This document shows, in pieces, positions 22,140 to 33,114 of a stretch of DNA of 64,000 nt. The position numbers and the translations under genes were made by a program. Numbering within the stretch: the stretch's first letter is position 1; the number at the start of each line of letters is the position of its first letter. The DNA lies in the NCBI GenBank assembly GCA_032988165.1, contig JANTQF010000036.1:123929-187928 (forward strand), in the 5' to 3' direction. The notes below the pieces were generated by a model. That model was not told the origin of the DNA. It searched no databases and worked only from the letters and a program-made list of their open reading frames with translations. This DNA is from Emmonsiellopsis sp. PD_33 (lineage: Eukaryota; Ascomycota; Eurotiomycetes; Onygenales; Ajellomycetaceae).

Positions 22140-23894
22140 ATGCCTTCTACGCCCCCTCCAACACTTTCACAACCCGCTCGAATTGTGGCGATACCATCCG
22201 CCATGGCTGCAAAGAACAGCGGACTCGAGAAGGTGGCCGCCCACCATCTCGAGGATACCCTCGGACACGGTGCCATCGTCGAGGCAAAGAATGCGACTGA
22301 TGAGGAACACGCTCAAACCTTTTTCCAAGCACTTGGGGCAAACCGCAAGGCCGTGTTCTGGTCGATGGTCATTTCTCTGTCAATTGTGATGGAAGGCTAC
22401 GATACACTTCTCGTACCGAATTTCATGGGCTATCCCGAGTTTCGAAAGAAGTATGGCCAGGATTTCGGCGGGGAACTAGGATGGCAGGTTTCTGGCCCGT
22501 GGCAAACCGGTCTTTCCATGGCTAGTACCGTTGGTGCAATATTTGGTATCTTAATACCCTATCCTTCTATCTTTTTTCGTTTGGAACTTTTGTGAACTAA
22601 TTATAAACAACAAGGTGGTTTTATAAATGGCTATATGGTCACCAAGTTTGGATACCGATGGGTCATGATCGGTGGCATGGTATTTCTTAACGCCTTCATC
22701 TTCGTCGTATTCTTTGCCAAAGACGCTGGAGTGCTCCTTGTCGGCCAGATACTCTGCGGTCTAGCATGGGGTGTGTTCGCTACGATTGGTCCTGCCTATG
22801 CTTCCGAAGTCTGTCCAACAAATCTGCGCGGTTATTTGACTATGTATGTCAACATGTGCTGGGCCATTGGCCAACTAATTGCCGCCGGTGTACTCTACGC
22901 GCTCGTTGACCGACCCGACGAATGGGCCTATCGAATCCCATTCGCCCTGCAATGGCTCTGGCCTACCCCACTCATACTTGCAATCTACTTCGCACCTGAA
23001 AGTCCCTGGTATCTCGCACGGAAAGATCGGCTGGACGATGCAAGGCGCTCTATCAACCGGCTAGGCTGGAATAAGTCTACCGAACAGATTAACAGCCAAT
23101 TATCCATGATGGTGCATACGATAAAACTCGAAGCGGAACTAGAGGCAGGAACCAGATACATTGACTGCTTCCGGGGCGTCGACCTCCGTCGGACGGAAAT
23201 CTGCTGTCTCGCATTCGCTGGACAGATCCTATCGGGTAGCACATTCGCCTACTCACCCTCCTACTTCTTCGTCACGGCAGGCATGAGCGAGGACAGAGCT
23301 TATCAGCTCAATATCGGCGGAACCTCGATTGCATTCGTCGGTACGATGCTCTCCTGGTGGCTAATTACATACTTCGGCAGGCGAACCCTGTACCTTGCCG
23401 GACAAGCCATTCTGTTCGTCGCGTTACTAGTCATTGGCTCCGCGAATGCGGGATCCAGCACACCTAGTTCTCTCTGGGCACAGTCGGGCTTCTGTATATT
23501 CTGGTTATTTGTCTACTCGCTGACAGTCGGCCCACTAACCTACGCGATCATATCGGAAACATCCTCGATACGCCTTCGTGCGCTTACCGTCTCACTCGCC
23601 CGAGTAGCCTATCAGCTCACCAACATTGTCTCCCAGGTGCTCGAGTCATACTTTATGAACCCCACAGAGTGGAACCTGTCAGGAAAGACGGCATATTTCT
23701 GGGCCGCCACGTGTGTGTGCACGCTCGCATGGGCGTATTTCCGCCTGCCGGAGGCGAAGGGACGGACGTATGGCGAGTTAGATGTTTTATTTGCAAATGG
23801 GGTGTCAGCAAGGAAGTTTGCGACGACGGAGGTTGATATATTTGCGGCATCACAGCAGGTGGAGGTGGAGGAGGATAAGGAGACGGGAAAGTGA
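22140..23894 (+). CDS. MFS alpha-glucoside/sugar:H+ symporter
   Basis: Two exons (22140-22545, 22615-23894; phase 1 junction) give 561 residues with the 12-helix major facilitator architecture. Signatures of the maltose/alpha-glucoside permease branch are visible: VMEGYDTLLVPNF after a hydrophilic N-terminus, GYRWVMIGGM in the loop 2-3 region, the PESPWYLARKDRLDDARRS motif before the central loop, YFFVTAGMSEDRAYQL, and a late GRRTLYLAG. It likely imports oligosaccharides such as maltose at the plasma membrane. The CreA-like sites upstream fit glucose repression. The C-terminal tail is acidic. An N-terminal Met at 22203 (MAAKNSG) is an alternative start. The antisense ORF at 23612-23976 is a shadow. 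Confidence 0.88.
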
Positions 23895-24911
23895 GGCATA
23901 TTTTGTGATCTGTGGAATGCATGGGGAATGTAAAAGCACACGGAAGCGGTACATATTCATACAAAGTTACACACATGCCCAGGTGGATATGACTAGGATG
24001 TTGTTACTCTCTCACGCTGTCGATGCAATCAGCCGAGTGGCAAGAAGATTTGTTCCTATTCTGGCAGTCCTGCGGGTTCGCAATTTGCCATGCATAGCCA
24101 TTATTCCTTCATGATGCACCTTGCAACTTATATAATAGTACCCTGGAAACTCGTATGAGAGTGTACTGACCAATAACATACTCGATGTCGCTGGTGTACG
24201 GGAGCGGTACCACATGGTGGAACAGGGACAGAGGGGTTAAAATATTCTTCATCTGTTATCTGCAATAGCTGCCAATCTACGATGAACCCTGTTACATAGG
24301 GTGTTACATATTTGCACAATATTATCATCCCTAAATTATGTGAAGACAACTGCCATACATCCCAGCACCATCCGACCAAAACAACGAATCTCCATACGCC
24401 ATTAAAATAAGTCCGCATATAGATCAATCCGTTTTTACCCTCAGTGATCTATATTCGTAAACAGGCCACTGACTTCCGCACGCTGCAGGGAGGATAAAGT
24501 CATGTCAAGATATACATTGGTCATACCTAGTATATTCATTTGTTTAGGATATGACCATGTCCTGACAATCGAGATTCGGGGGATAAATAAATTCCGAATC
24601 CGGAGTTATCATGTACATGTACATGACGCGTTACACTGGATCGAGAATTGGACATTAGACAAAGGAGATGGTGACGATCGAAAGCGAGCAGCTTCATCGC
24701 AAGGATAGTGGTATGCTTAGAATTAGAAACACCATGATTATAGAGCATTAAAAATAACCTATCTAAAGACAAGGGGAAATAAATAACTAGAAGAATTATT
24801 ATAACATCAAGGAAACAAAATAGACTAGATATTAATTCCGAATTTCAGCTACACCAGTTAGTTATTATACCTGACACATTAACCCCTTGCAACGCAACCC
24901 CATCCCATACC
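23895..24911. other. Convergent intergenic region
   Basis: The 3' flanks of the sugar permease and of the reverse-strand dibasic-repeat precursor. AT-rich, with a 16-bp palindrome at 24610-24625 built from GTACAT words. No gene recognised. Confidence 0.55.
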
Positions 24912-25991
24912 TTACTTCGACCCGCCATTCAGTTCCTTCTCAACCTGCTTGGCAATATACTTATCGAGCTTCTCGTTAAGGCCTAACCTCTCCTTTTTCT
25001 CCTCACCCTCGCCCTTCTCGCCCTCGCCACCCTTTTCCCCCTTTTCCTGCCCCTTCCTTCCGTCCCCTCCGAGAGCACTCCCAAGTAATTCCGGCACAAA
25101 CCTCTTCTTCGCCCCATTAGCAAAAACCACGTTCTCAACATCGCCCGCCAACTGCCCATTACCAATGCTGCGTCCACCAACCGTTCCTCCCTGCCCGGTA
25201 ACCGCCCCAAGAACCCCATTCACCAACTCCCCGACAAGTCTCTTCTCAGCCTTGGGAAGAGGAGCAGGAGCAGCATCTGCCTCATCCTTTGCAGCCCATT
25301 GCGCATCAGCAACCCCGCGTCCATTAAGCACACCCCCAGCAGTTTTCGTCACAGTGCCAACCAAACTCCCAATCACCTGTCCGTCAATCCTCTTCTCGAC
25401 CTTTGGAACAGGAGCAGCATCAGTATCAGCCTCATCCTTTGAGGCCCACATTGCATCCGCGCCGCCACGACGGCCAAGGATATCGCCGAGTAAGCCTGCA
25501 CTTGTCTTCCCATCCTTTCCTTTATCCTTATTCCCAGGACCGAGCAACCCACCCAGCAGCGCACGTCGTTCGATCCCGGTGCCGATTTCACCGCTAATAC
25601 CATCGTTGAAATCGGCAGTGGCACCCAGACTCCGTCGGAGATCGACACCCAGTGAATTGCCGTCAACACCAACATCGGCCGAGACAATCTGATTCCGTTG
25701 TTTGATAGGTGGTCCGCCGGACATGCTTCCAACGGTACCGCGATTGCTGCTCTTGTCGTTCTCGTCGCTATCGGTGTTGCGGTCCTTCTGTGCATGGTTG
25801 AGCATGTTATTTGCAAGGCGTTTGTTGACGAGCGCTTCGGCGGGGGCGCTGGCCAGATTTTCGCCAAGCATGCCGGGCAAACGCTTTGCTACGTCCACAG
25901 TGGCAGGCTGAGGGCTCATAGGGGCGCCTGCGATGGGCGTGGCGGCGGCTAGGCCGATGAGGAGGGTGGTGAGGGGGTGGGTGAGGTGCAT
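24912..25991 (-). CDS. Secreted repeat protein with Kex2-type sites (candidate peptide precursor)
   Basis: 359 residues, single exon. A signal peptide is evident (residues 1-23, hydrophobic core LTTLLIGLAAA, ending AGA). Dibasic sites occur at 36-37, 57-58, 119-120, 142-143, 174-175, 200-201, 250-251 and 296-297, several preceded by Glu/Ala as in fungal pheromone and RiPP precursors. Residues 176-201 and 226-251 are repeats exactly 50 residues apart, sharing ADAxWAxKDEAD..APxPKxEKR. After most dibasic sites comes a hydrophobic Gly-containing segment (LPGMLGENL, ALLGGLLGPG, IDGQVIGSLVG, LVGELVNGVLG, FVPELLGSALGG). The last 50 residues are Lys/Glu/Gly-rich and may form a coiled coil. No known domain. 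The divergently transcribed neighbour is a UstYa-family gene. I infer a Kex2-processed (KEP) protein, possibly a RiPP precursor. Alternative: a cell-wall or secreted protein processed at dibasic sites without further modification. Confidence 0.7.
   Translation of the reverse strand: MHLTHPLTTLLIGLAAATPIAGAPMSPQPATVDVAKRLPGMLGENLASAPAEALVNKRLANNMLNHAQKDRNTDSDENDKSSNRGTVGSMSGGPPIKQRNQIVSADVGVDGNSLGVDLRRSLGATADFNDGISGEIGTGIERRALLGGLLGPGNKDKGKDGKTSAGLLGDILGRRGGADAMWASKDEADTDAAPVPKVEKRIDGQVIGSLVGTVTKTAGGVLNGRGVADAQWAAKDEADAAPAPLPKAEKRLVGELVNGVLGAVTGQGGTVGGRSIGNGQLAGDVENVVFANGAKKRFVPELLGSALGGDGRKGQEKGEKGGEGEKGEGEEKKERLGLNEKLDKYIAKQVEKELNGGSK
25239..25466 (-). repeat. Two in-frame repeats of the precursor, 150-bp period
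   Basis: Unit 1 is 25389-25466 and unit 2 is 25239-25316 (26 codons each), separated by a hydrophobic 24-codon spacer. They share the single Trp, the KDEAD acidic patch, the APxP stretch and the terminal EKR cleavage site. Confidence 0.75.
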
Positions 25992-26978
25992 GGTGTTTGT
26001 TGATTATAGCCCACTATAGATAGGAAGGTAGTGAGATATATAGTTGTAGCGACAGTTTGATATGTCCGAGAAGGTAAGGAACGATATTGTAGTTTATGTA
26101 AAAAGAGCGACGAGCAAGTCTAGCTTGACATTAACAACTGCCGTTGGAAGGGGAAATATCATCCTCTCTGAAGAAAGCAGCGGAACACGTCCATATAAAT
26201 AATATGGGGAGCAGAGAAACAACCCCTAATCGTTTGTAGAGTCCCCGACGACATCCGTGTGATCTTCAGGGGCAGTTCGAGTTGTTCGATCGATGTCCTG
26301 CTTCACGGCGCTTGTCTTACGCGACGTAAATGGAAGAGGTGGTCGATGAGGGTTGCGCGAGCAAGACGCCATAGACCTAGTTGCACAGCCCAGGAAATTA
26401 CCTCAATTTCCATTCTCAGTAATATTGCGTGAGGAAATCCTATTTCACAGCGTAGCGGAGATAGAATGGAAGTGATTAGTTGCACTGGTAGTACTGTACA
26501 CTATTTTCCGTCAGTCGACAAGGTAAGATGTTTGTATAAATGTCCTGCGGGTTCCCGAGCCAGGCCGTAGCCGTTTAGCGGAAGAAAAAAGAAAGTCCCC
26601 ATAGAGCCAACCGTCTGGCTATATAAATCCGGTACGGTATTATTGCCACGTCTGCGCCGGATCGAAAACGGCTCTTTTCGCCCCTTTCTTTGCATTCGTG
26701 CATATATGCACGTGTAACATGCATACATATGCGGTGTAGTTATGTAGCCACCGACTTTTTGCGACAGCACTCCTTTGTGGTGAGGAATACCCGTGCCGCA
26801 TAACCTGATACAAAACAAGACAATATCAGAGATAAATAAGAGGGAGGAATATTTGAGCGGGGTGGGACAGGAAAAACAGAAAAGAAAATATTGATTTCCC
26901 CTCCGCTTCCCATGTGCCCCTATTGACTTGCATGTTGAATCGGGGGATTTTGTAGCAGGAGCATCACGATCGCCCAAC
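25992..26978. promoter_or_regulatory. Shared divergent promoter of precursor and UstYa gene
   Basis: 987 bp between two start codons pointing away from each other. On the plus strand a TATAAA lies at 26622-26627. On the minus strand a CTATATATCTC stretch near 26032-26043 sits about 45 bp before the precursor ATG. A CACGTG lies at 26709-26714. A 159-codon reverse ORF here has no recognisable features and is taken as chance. Confidence 0.55.
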
Positions 26979-28392
26979 ATGCCTAAAAGGAAGACTGAAG
27001 ATGGACAATTCGAGGCTGTTTACGAAAGGGTGAACGATGGCGAAGACGACGAGGAGGGATTGCTATGCGACGGAGAGAGCAAGATGACAGGAAGGACGGA
27101 GAGGCCTAGCTGGAGGATATCAGCTAAAGCGCTGACAAGTCTCAACATATTCCTCACCATCGTGCTGATTGCAGCGTGGGCTGTCAGCGCCGCTTCCAAA
27201 CAGCAATGTATGCCACAGGGACAGGGACTAGAGCCTCCGTACTGTATGTATATCCTCTTCGTTCCTGGGTTGGAAGCCGTTAGTTGAAAGGGTGCGTTAC
27301 TAACGAATGACGAATGCTTTTGTATTCGCTTTTCGCAGCACCGCTGTTAGAAGATGATGTCGTTCGATATGTCAATAAAGTATTCAAGCCGGAGAAGATT
27401 TTCCAGTCCGAAACGACTCCTGAGGTGGAAGCGGCATGGCTCAAAACACTCGGCTGTGAGTCTCCATTCCTACTTTCTGAGTATCAGCAACATTATCATT
27501 CGAATAGGGAGAACAAAATACTAAAAATTCATCCCAGCCACGGATGGCGTCATCCAACTCCCGCGCTCCAAAGCCAGCAGGCTGAAGGAGTCGATAGAAT
27601 CCTTCGTTGAAAAGGACCAATTCATATACGGCGTCGGCATGTTCCATCAACTGCACTGCCTGAACCGAATCCGCAAGTCGTTCTATGCGGATAAATTTTA
27701 TCCAAACGAAACCAAGGGGGATATCGATTTTCACAAAAGTGAGTCCGGACAGCCCTCCCTCCTCACCGCCGGTTTCCTTCTCTTCCTATCCCTGCATATA
27801 CCCGCCCTCCAGACATCCTCAACATCGGAGGGAGATTGGTATAGCCGTATAATCCCCCTAGTCGCCCATTCTTTCTGTATCCCCCTTCATTGTTAGATTG
27901 TTACCGGTACAATTTTCCTCCTGGTTGATTATCGTGCAAACCAAACAAGCAACTCACAATGGCGCAACCACCATCCCCCTCCGCATCCGCAAGCACCCAT
28001 GCCCGCAACCCCCCCAACATCCCATCCCATCCCCTTTCCTCCTTTCCTCATCACTTTGATTGCCGTGACCACCTTCAATAACACCCCAAAATCCTAACCC
28101 CCCCCCAGACCACTGCCTCGACCTCCTGCGCCAAAGCATCCTCTGCGCCGGCGACGTCTCAATGGTCTACTGGTGGAACCGCAGCTACACATACCTCGAC
28201 GACAGCGGACACAAACAATACAGCCAGAAGTTCCTCGCGATGGATGCGCGGGAGAAAGCGCGCGGGGCGTTTGCGTTTTGGGATGTGCCCGCGCAGTGTC
28301 GCGATAGTGAGGCGATTTATGAGTGGACGGAGAGGCATAGGGTTAATATGGGGGTTAGTGATGAGTTGTTTAATGGGACGAAGAGTGAGTGA
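26979..28392 (+). CDS. UstYa family (DUF3328) oxidase-like protein
   Basis: Four exons fit phase: 26979-27243, 27339-27455, 27538-27738 and 28109-28392, giving 288 residues, normal for the family. An acidic cytosolic N-terminus is followed by one transmembrane helix (about residues 51-72, SLNIFLTIVLIAAW), then a family-typical YSPLLEDDVVRY, and two HxxHC motifs: HQLHC at 164-168 and HKNHC at 193-197, followed by LDLLRQSILCAGDVS. The second motif is split by intron 3 and is restored only by splicing. UstYa proteins catalyse oxidative cyclisation, macrocycle formation or chlorination in fungal RiPP pathways (ustiloxin, phomopsin, asperipin, epichloecyclin) and act in the secretory pathway. A signal-peptide protein with repeated dibasic sites is encoded divergently next door, the usual partner. 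Family call strong, pathway inferred. Confidence 0.9.
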
Positions 28393-28929
28393 GCGAGTGA
28401 GTGAGGGGAGTTGGGGGGTTGGGGTTTGTAGTTAGTTGTGTGGTGGGGCTAAGGTTGGTTGGTTTAGGGTTGGCTTGGTTGGAGGAAATTTTATAGCCGA
28501 TATCAACAGGACTTGAAAGATAGTTTGTCAGGAACAAAGGCCAATTGAGAAGTTTGAACCCCATATGAAGATATATATTCATATCGTGATATAGTTTAGA
28601 AAAAAGGAAACTGACGAGGCTCTCTCCCTACGTATGATCTCTCATACAGGAGTTAAATGCTGGACGGAAGACGGGAAAATTACTGTCTTTGAAAAAAGGA
28701 CAAGGTAAATGAATAGAATCAAAAGTCTCATTCTATATGAAATAAACCTGAAATATCTAATATATCCCCTTTTCTGGGAGTGAAAAGGGTAATGTCAGGA
28801 TCCTGGTTTAGACATACATAATCTAAAGTCTCTCCCATTCAAGTAAAAATATTTTAAAAAACAGTCTCGAAGAAAGTAAGCACCAAACCTCGCTTCAACA
28901 GATGTCTACTCTTACGATCCAAGGTAACC
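28393..28929. other. Convergent intergenic region
   Basis: The 3' flanks of the UstYa gene and of the R3H gene. A GAGT/GGTT-rich stretch follows the UstYa stop codon. 28676-28863 lacks CG but is too short to call a relic. Confidence 0.5.
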
Positions 28930-30327
28930 TTAGACGGTCAACCACAGAGGCTGAGGGAGACCGCCGCCCGGCTTGACCTTGGGAACATGGTGACCGGTCG
29001 ACATGTGAGGTAGATTTGATGATCGAGAACCCCGACGGTGATGAGTCGGCGGAAGATGATTGATACCGACGTATGCTTCACGGCGCGCGGGATTACCCAC
29101 AGTGACAGACCAGGTGCGAAGACCATAGTAGGAAGCCAGAGAGTGCACGAGCCAGCGGCTGGAGGGGATACACAGTTAGTAGACAATCCAAGTTAGGTGT
29201 AAATGGAGCAGATGTCGGACGAACCCGAAGCCAGCAGATCGATCCTCCTCAAGGCTCTCAAACACCATCTTCTCCCCCTCCTTCTCCTTATCCACGCCCA
29301 TATCTGCATCAAACTTCCTCAGCCGCTCCTTGCGGCTAGGCGAATCATGCATCTGGCCATTTCTGCCTACAAATACGATTTCATCGTCATCAGTATCGCT
29401 GGACATATCCTGCTTTTTCTCATCGTCCTTCCTTTTGTGCTTCTCCGTAGGAGCATCTGCTAACCCCTCATCATGCAGCATAGCTTGCTTCTCATGATAC
29501 TTCTGGACAAACTGGCGGATCTCCTCTTCCACATCCCGCAACATCCCACGGGCCGCACGTGCGTGTTTCAACTTCAACCTTAATTCCTTTGGAATATGGG
29601 ACTGGGCATTGTCCCTATCATCCGCATTTTTACGCGATCCCTTAGTACTCTTCGACTGCTCCTTGGCGGCGAAGTGAGAATCCCACAACGGTGCCAAATA
29701 GTACGGAACGGTCTGGCGCTGGTAAGTTGGCTGGATTTGCCAGTCACTTGCGGTGGGCGGCTGGACCCAGGGGTTGCTGAGAAGGCGGTCTGGAGATCAT
29801 GCAAGGAGTTCGTCAGCCCCACAATAGCTCGGCGTGTAATGCGTGGATGCAGAAGAGATAGACGCGGTGTGGGAATTATGGGGCATGGACGTCACAGACG
29901 GGGCGCTTGGGTGGTTATATGCCTCTTTTGAAGTGAAGGGTTCAGTTTGTGCTGCTATCTACATACCGTTTTCCCAGCGCTGTCTCCGCCGGCTCCCTTC
30001 TTTGCCCTTGAGCAGGGCGTCCCGCCGCTTCAAGCTATCACGACGAAGCGGTTCCCTGCGGCGGTATGTTGCCGAAGCAATGGGGATTGTTTCAGCGTTT
30101 GGAGCGGTTCTCACTCGCAACGGCAGACCTTCCGCTGGATGATGCTCGTCGTCAAGGGGAATGGCGAGGGAGACGGAAGTACCAGGCAATCTGGCTGTGG
30201 AAATCGCATCACCGCCCGTAGCTGCAACGTGGATCGATTGGGATGTCTGCTGGGACCAAGTAGAGATATCCCGAGCCTGCTGGGGCGTCAATGTCCCTGC
30301 GGGATTGAGTGTTGGGTGGATAGCCAT
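28930..30327 (-). CDS. R3H domain protein with R3H-associated N-terminus
   Basis: Three exons in phase (30327-29967, 29789-29225, 29158-28930) give 384 residues. The start is the ATG at 30327 (MAIHPTLNPAG); an upstream in-frame ATG at 30396 is possible. The N-terminal region contains RRDSLKRRDALLKGKEGSRRRQRWEN, the R3H-associated motif, followed by a basic/acidic charged middle. Near the C-terminus is RWLVHSLASYYGLRTWSVT with the defining R-x3-H and a downstream RREAYVGI strand. R3H domains bind single-stranded nucleic acids; the specific role of this fungal family is not established. The key Arg and His are joined only by the 66-bp second intron being removed, which supports the model. Confidence 0.85.
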
Positions 30328-31183
30328 GCTGGGAGATAAGGAGGTTGTTCGCGTTGATAAGGGGCGGATGGACGGGGGTAAGGTGCGCAAGAGCAAAGGC
30401 TCGATTGCTGCGAACGATACAGTGCTTCGGATGCGAATGAAAAGTCCTGTAGGTGTCCCCGGTGGCAGAATGCTGCTGGAGCCGTCTTTAAAGGAGACGA
30501 AGGTCGGGGTCGAGGGATGCGATCAATCCAAGGGGCAGTTTTTGTCAGCCGCACCGGCCAATCACAGCCCGCTCCTGACTCACCCGCCCGGCTGAGTCAT
30601 CTGATACGAGGGATTGTCGGAGAAATTGACGGCCCGAGGTATGGGCAACGGTGACTCAGAATTACGCAGTCTCGATAAATATGGACAATTAGGGCAGGGA
30701 TTGGGGGTAAAGGTCCCGAAGATGTCATGGCTGAGGTCGCATCGCAGGCCATATTGCATTGAGATGAAGTTTTGTGTGCGGTACGGATGCGTGGATGTTT
30801 GAATCTAGAAATATCTGTTTCATACTACCAGCATAACTTACCCCATCGCTTCCACCGGCCAAGGAAAGTCCGTTCACTGAGGAAAATTGCAGATGGGTAC
30901 TAGTCTTCCTGGCATGGGGATAACAGGCGAAAACTGGTCGCTCTACGGCGACAATTTTCAGGAAGATAAGCAGTATACCTCCCGCATAAGTTGAATTTGG
31001 GTATATAATACATTAAGTCATTGTTGGGAAAAAGGAGATAAAAAAATTCCGGGAACGAAAAGGGTATCGACAGAACAGGAGCAAGGCTCTACCGTACAAA
31101 CACACTGTACTACGTACCGGAACCGCAAAGAAAGGAAAATATCGCCAAATGACGTCCATCGCGTATCATCACTCTCATAACTC
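30328..31183. other. Intergenic (R3H promoter and CFEM 3' flank)
   Basis: No gene recognised. Open frames near the left part are continuations or shadows of the R3H 5' region. Confidence 0.55.
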
Positions 31184-32293
31184 TCACCACCGACGGTCCT
31201 GCTCAACGGGATACACCTGCACAGGATAAGCCACCGGGACCGAACTCTGTTTATTCCGACGATTGGCCAACGACGTCTTCAACGTCTTCCAATTGATAAT
31301 CAAGGTAATAACCGCAACCAGAAGCGAACAAACACCCACCACAATACCAACTATTTCGCCAGCACCAAGCTTCTTCCCGCCGGAGTCTTTGTCGTCGTCA
31401 GGAGGAGTGGCAGGGGCAGTTTGGGTTTCTTGCTGGCCGCCTTGGTCGGTTCGAGAGGGCGAAGAATCGGATGGGTTAGAGGGAGAGTTTGGGCTGGCAG
31501 TTTCGGTCGCGTTGGGTACGTCTGTGTTCGACGGTGGGTTGGAATCTAGATGGTACTAGGTCAGATTGGAATCGCTTTATTATCCTACACCTGACTGAAT
31601 GAGTTGATAGAGGATCATAGAAGAAGTGAAAAACAAAGTAACTGTAGCACAAATATGCACATGCAATGCAAGGCTGAGATAAGAGGGAAAATGGAAAGCT
31701 ACATACATGGAGTTGAAAGCAACCACGCAAGGACGAGACTCCCGAGAGCGCCGTCAGAGAGAATGGACTCGCGTAAACAACGCCGCGCCTAGCATTGGGG
31801 CAAGGAGGATGCAGATAGCGAGGTACCCGGGTATCGAGAGTACCGGTGCCAAATGCAAGGCGGCGCCTGGAGCGACAGTTCTTTCCACCGTCACCGTTGC
31901 AAGGGCTACGGTGACTGTAAACGCACCTGTAGTGGTCGACACTTGGGTCTCTTTCGGGCGGGTATAGCCAGCCGAAGTACAGTACGCAGTATATACGGAC
32001 ACCGCGCTACTGACATCGATGGTGTTGGAGCAAGCGGAGCTCACGCAGGACGAAACATAACGCTCTGCCTGGGGCTGGAGATCCGCCCGACAAAAGCATT
32101 TATTGACTGGGTCGTGGGGATCGCAACTCAGCTCTTTAGAAATAGCCCAGGCAGGGCTGATGCCCGAGGCGAAGCAGTCCTCTGCGCATTCGCGCAGGTT
32201 TCCATAGCCTTGTTGTTGGTCGATTGACACGCTCTCCTGGGCATAGATTCGGACCGTATGGATGAAGAGCGGAAGAAGTAAAAATATAGTCAT
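31184..32293 (-). CDS. CFEM-domain cell-surface protein with C-terminal TM
   Basis: Exon 1 32293-31927 and exon 2 31545-31184 join in phase (GTGCGT donor, CTAG acceptor) to 242 residues. A signal peptide (MTIFLLLPLFIHTVRIYA) is followed by an eight-Cys CFEM-type domain (LRECAEDCF, LSC, NKCFCRAD, SSCVSSAC, YC). A Ser/Thr/Pro/Asn-rich linker, a transmembrane helix (VGIVVGVCSLLVAVITLII) and a short basic tail ending in RRW come from exon 2. CFEM proteins bind haem or act in adhesion and surface sensing. The 381-bp intron is long for this genome. If it is retained, the frame runs to a stop at 31754-31756 through a hydrophobic C-terminus resembling a GPI-anchor signal (see findings). Either form would be on the cell surface. 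Confidence 0.75.
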
Positions 32294-33114
32294 TGTGTCA
32301 ATCGAGAGACTGGGGAGTAAAATTGCAGCGCAAAGGGAAATTCAAAGCAAGTTGCAATGCGCAAGATGCTGAGAGAGTCTCTGGGAAATATGGCCCAGCT
32401 GGCCAGCGCCTGGGAGGTTTTAGGAATCAGGGGAAACACGCGAATTTGCCAAGCATGAAATCCAGATGTGGTTAAAAATACGAGCTGCGCAGGCACAGCA
32501 GCCCCACCACAACATTGGCAGCAAAGTTGTTAGATAGTACCAAATTGGAGCCAGTTGGCGAAAGCAAAACACTGCGGCGATAAGGTGATGGGAGACCACG
32601 GGCCTAGACATGATCCTGCAGGAGGGAAACCATCCCGAACTGGCCGCTTGATAACCGACACGCTCGAACACAGTGTACAGCGGAAGACGATTCCTCGGGC
32701 AGGCATTTTCTTGCCCTAGCATTCTCAGAGTGTAGAAATGCATGAAAATCATGGACAATCCATCTGCTCAATCTCTGCCTTGTGTCTGTTCAAGAATCAA
32801 TACTGGAAGTGATGTTGATGTTGTTTGATCAAACGGGGAGACAGATGGGAGCCTTCCCCTTTTAGGCCTAGCCTGTGCCTCTGCTTATCGGCAATCAGCG
32901 GCTGACTAATCGCGGACTCTCTCCTGGCCTCCGCAGCTTCACGACAACATCAGCATCAACATCAACATCAACATCAGCTGGGAGTCTTCAGCCCAGTAGA
33001 AATCTCTATCTTTCTGTATTGCGTCGCCAGTATTTCTATCCTGCATTTCTTCCATTCACTCGCCTTCGTCTTTCCTTTCCAGACCACCAGCAGGCTCGCA
33101 TCCATCCATACAAC
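32294..33114. promoter_or_regulatory. Divergent promoter region of CFEM gene and LAP1
   Basis: Between divergent start codons. A short imperfect (ATCAAC)n repeat lies at about 32946-32980 in the LAP1 leader, followed by a pyrimidine-rich leader. The 112-codon reverse ORF at 32420-32758 has no recognisable features. Confidence 0.5.

Noticed and set aside
22140..23894. Sugar permease as exporter of the RiPP candidate
   Set aside because: Its signatures are those of alpha-glucoside importers and CreA-like sites lie upstream; proximity alone is not enough.
24949..25692. 247-codon forward Ser/Pro-rich ORF
   Set aside because: Antisense of the precursor gene; its composition follows from the Lys/Glu/Ala-rich coding strand. 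The reverse frame has a signal peptide and repeats.
26501..26980. 159-codon reverse ORF in the divergent promoter
   Set aside because: No domain, and it covers the TATA element of the UstYa gene on the other strand.
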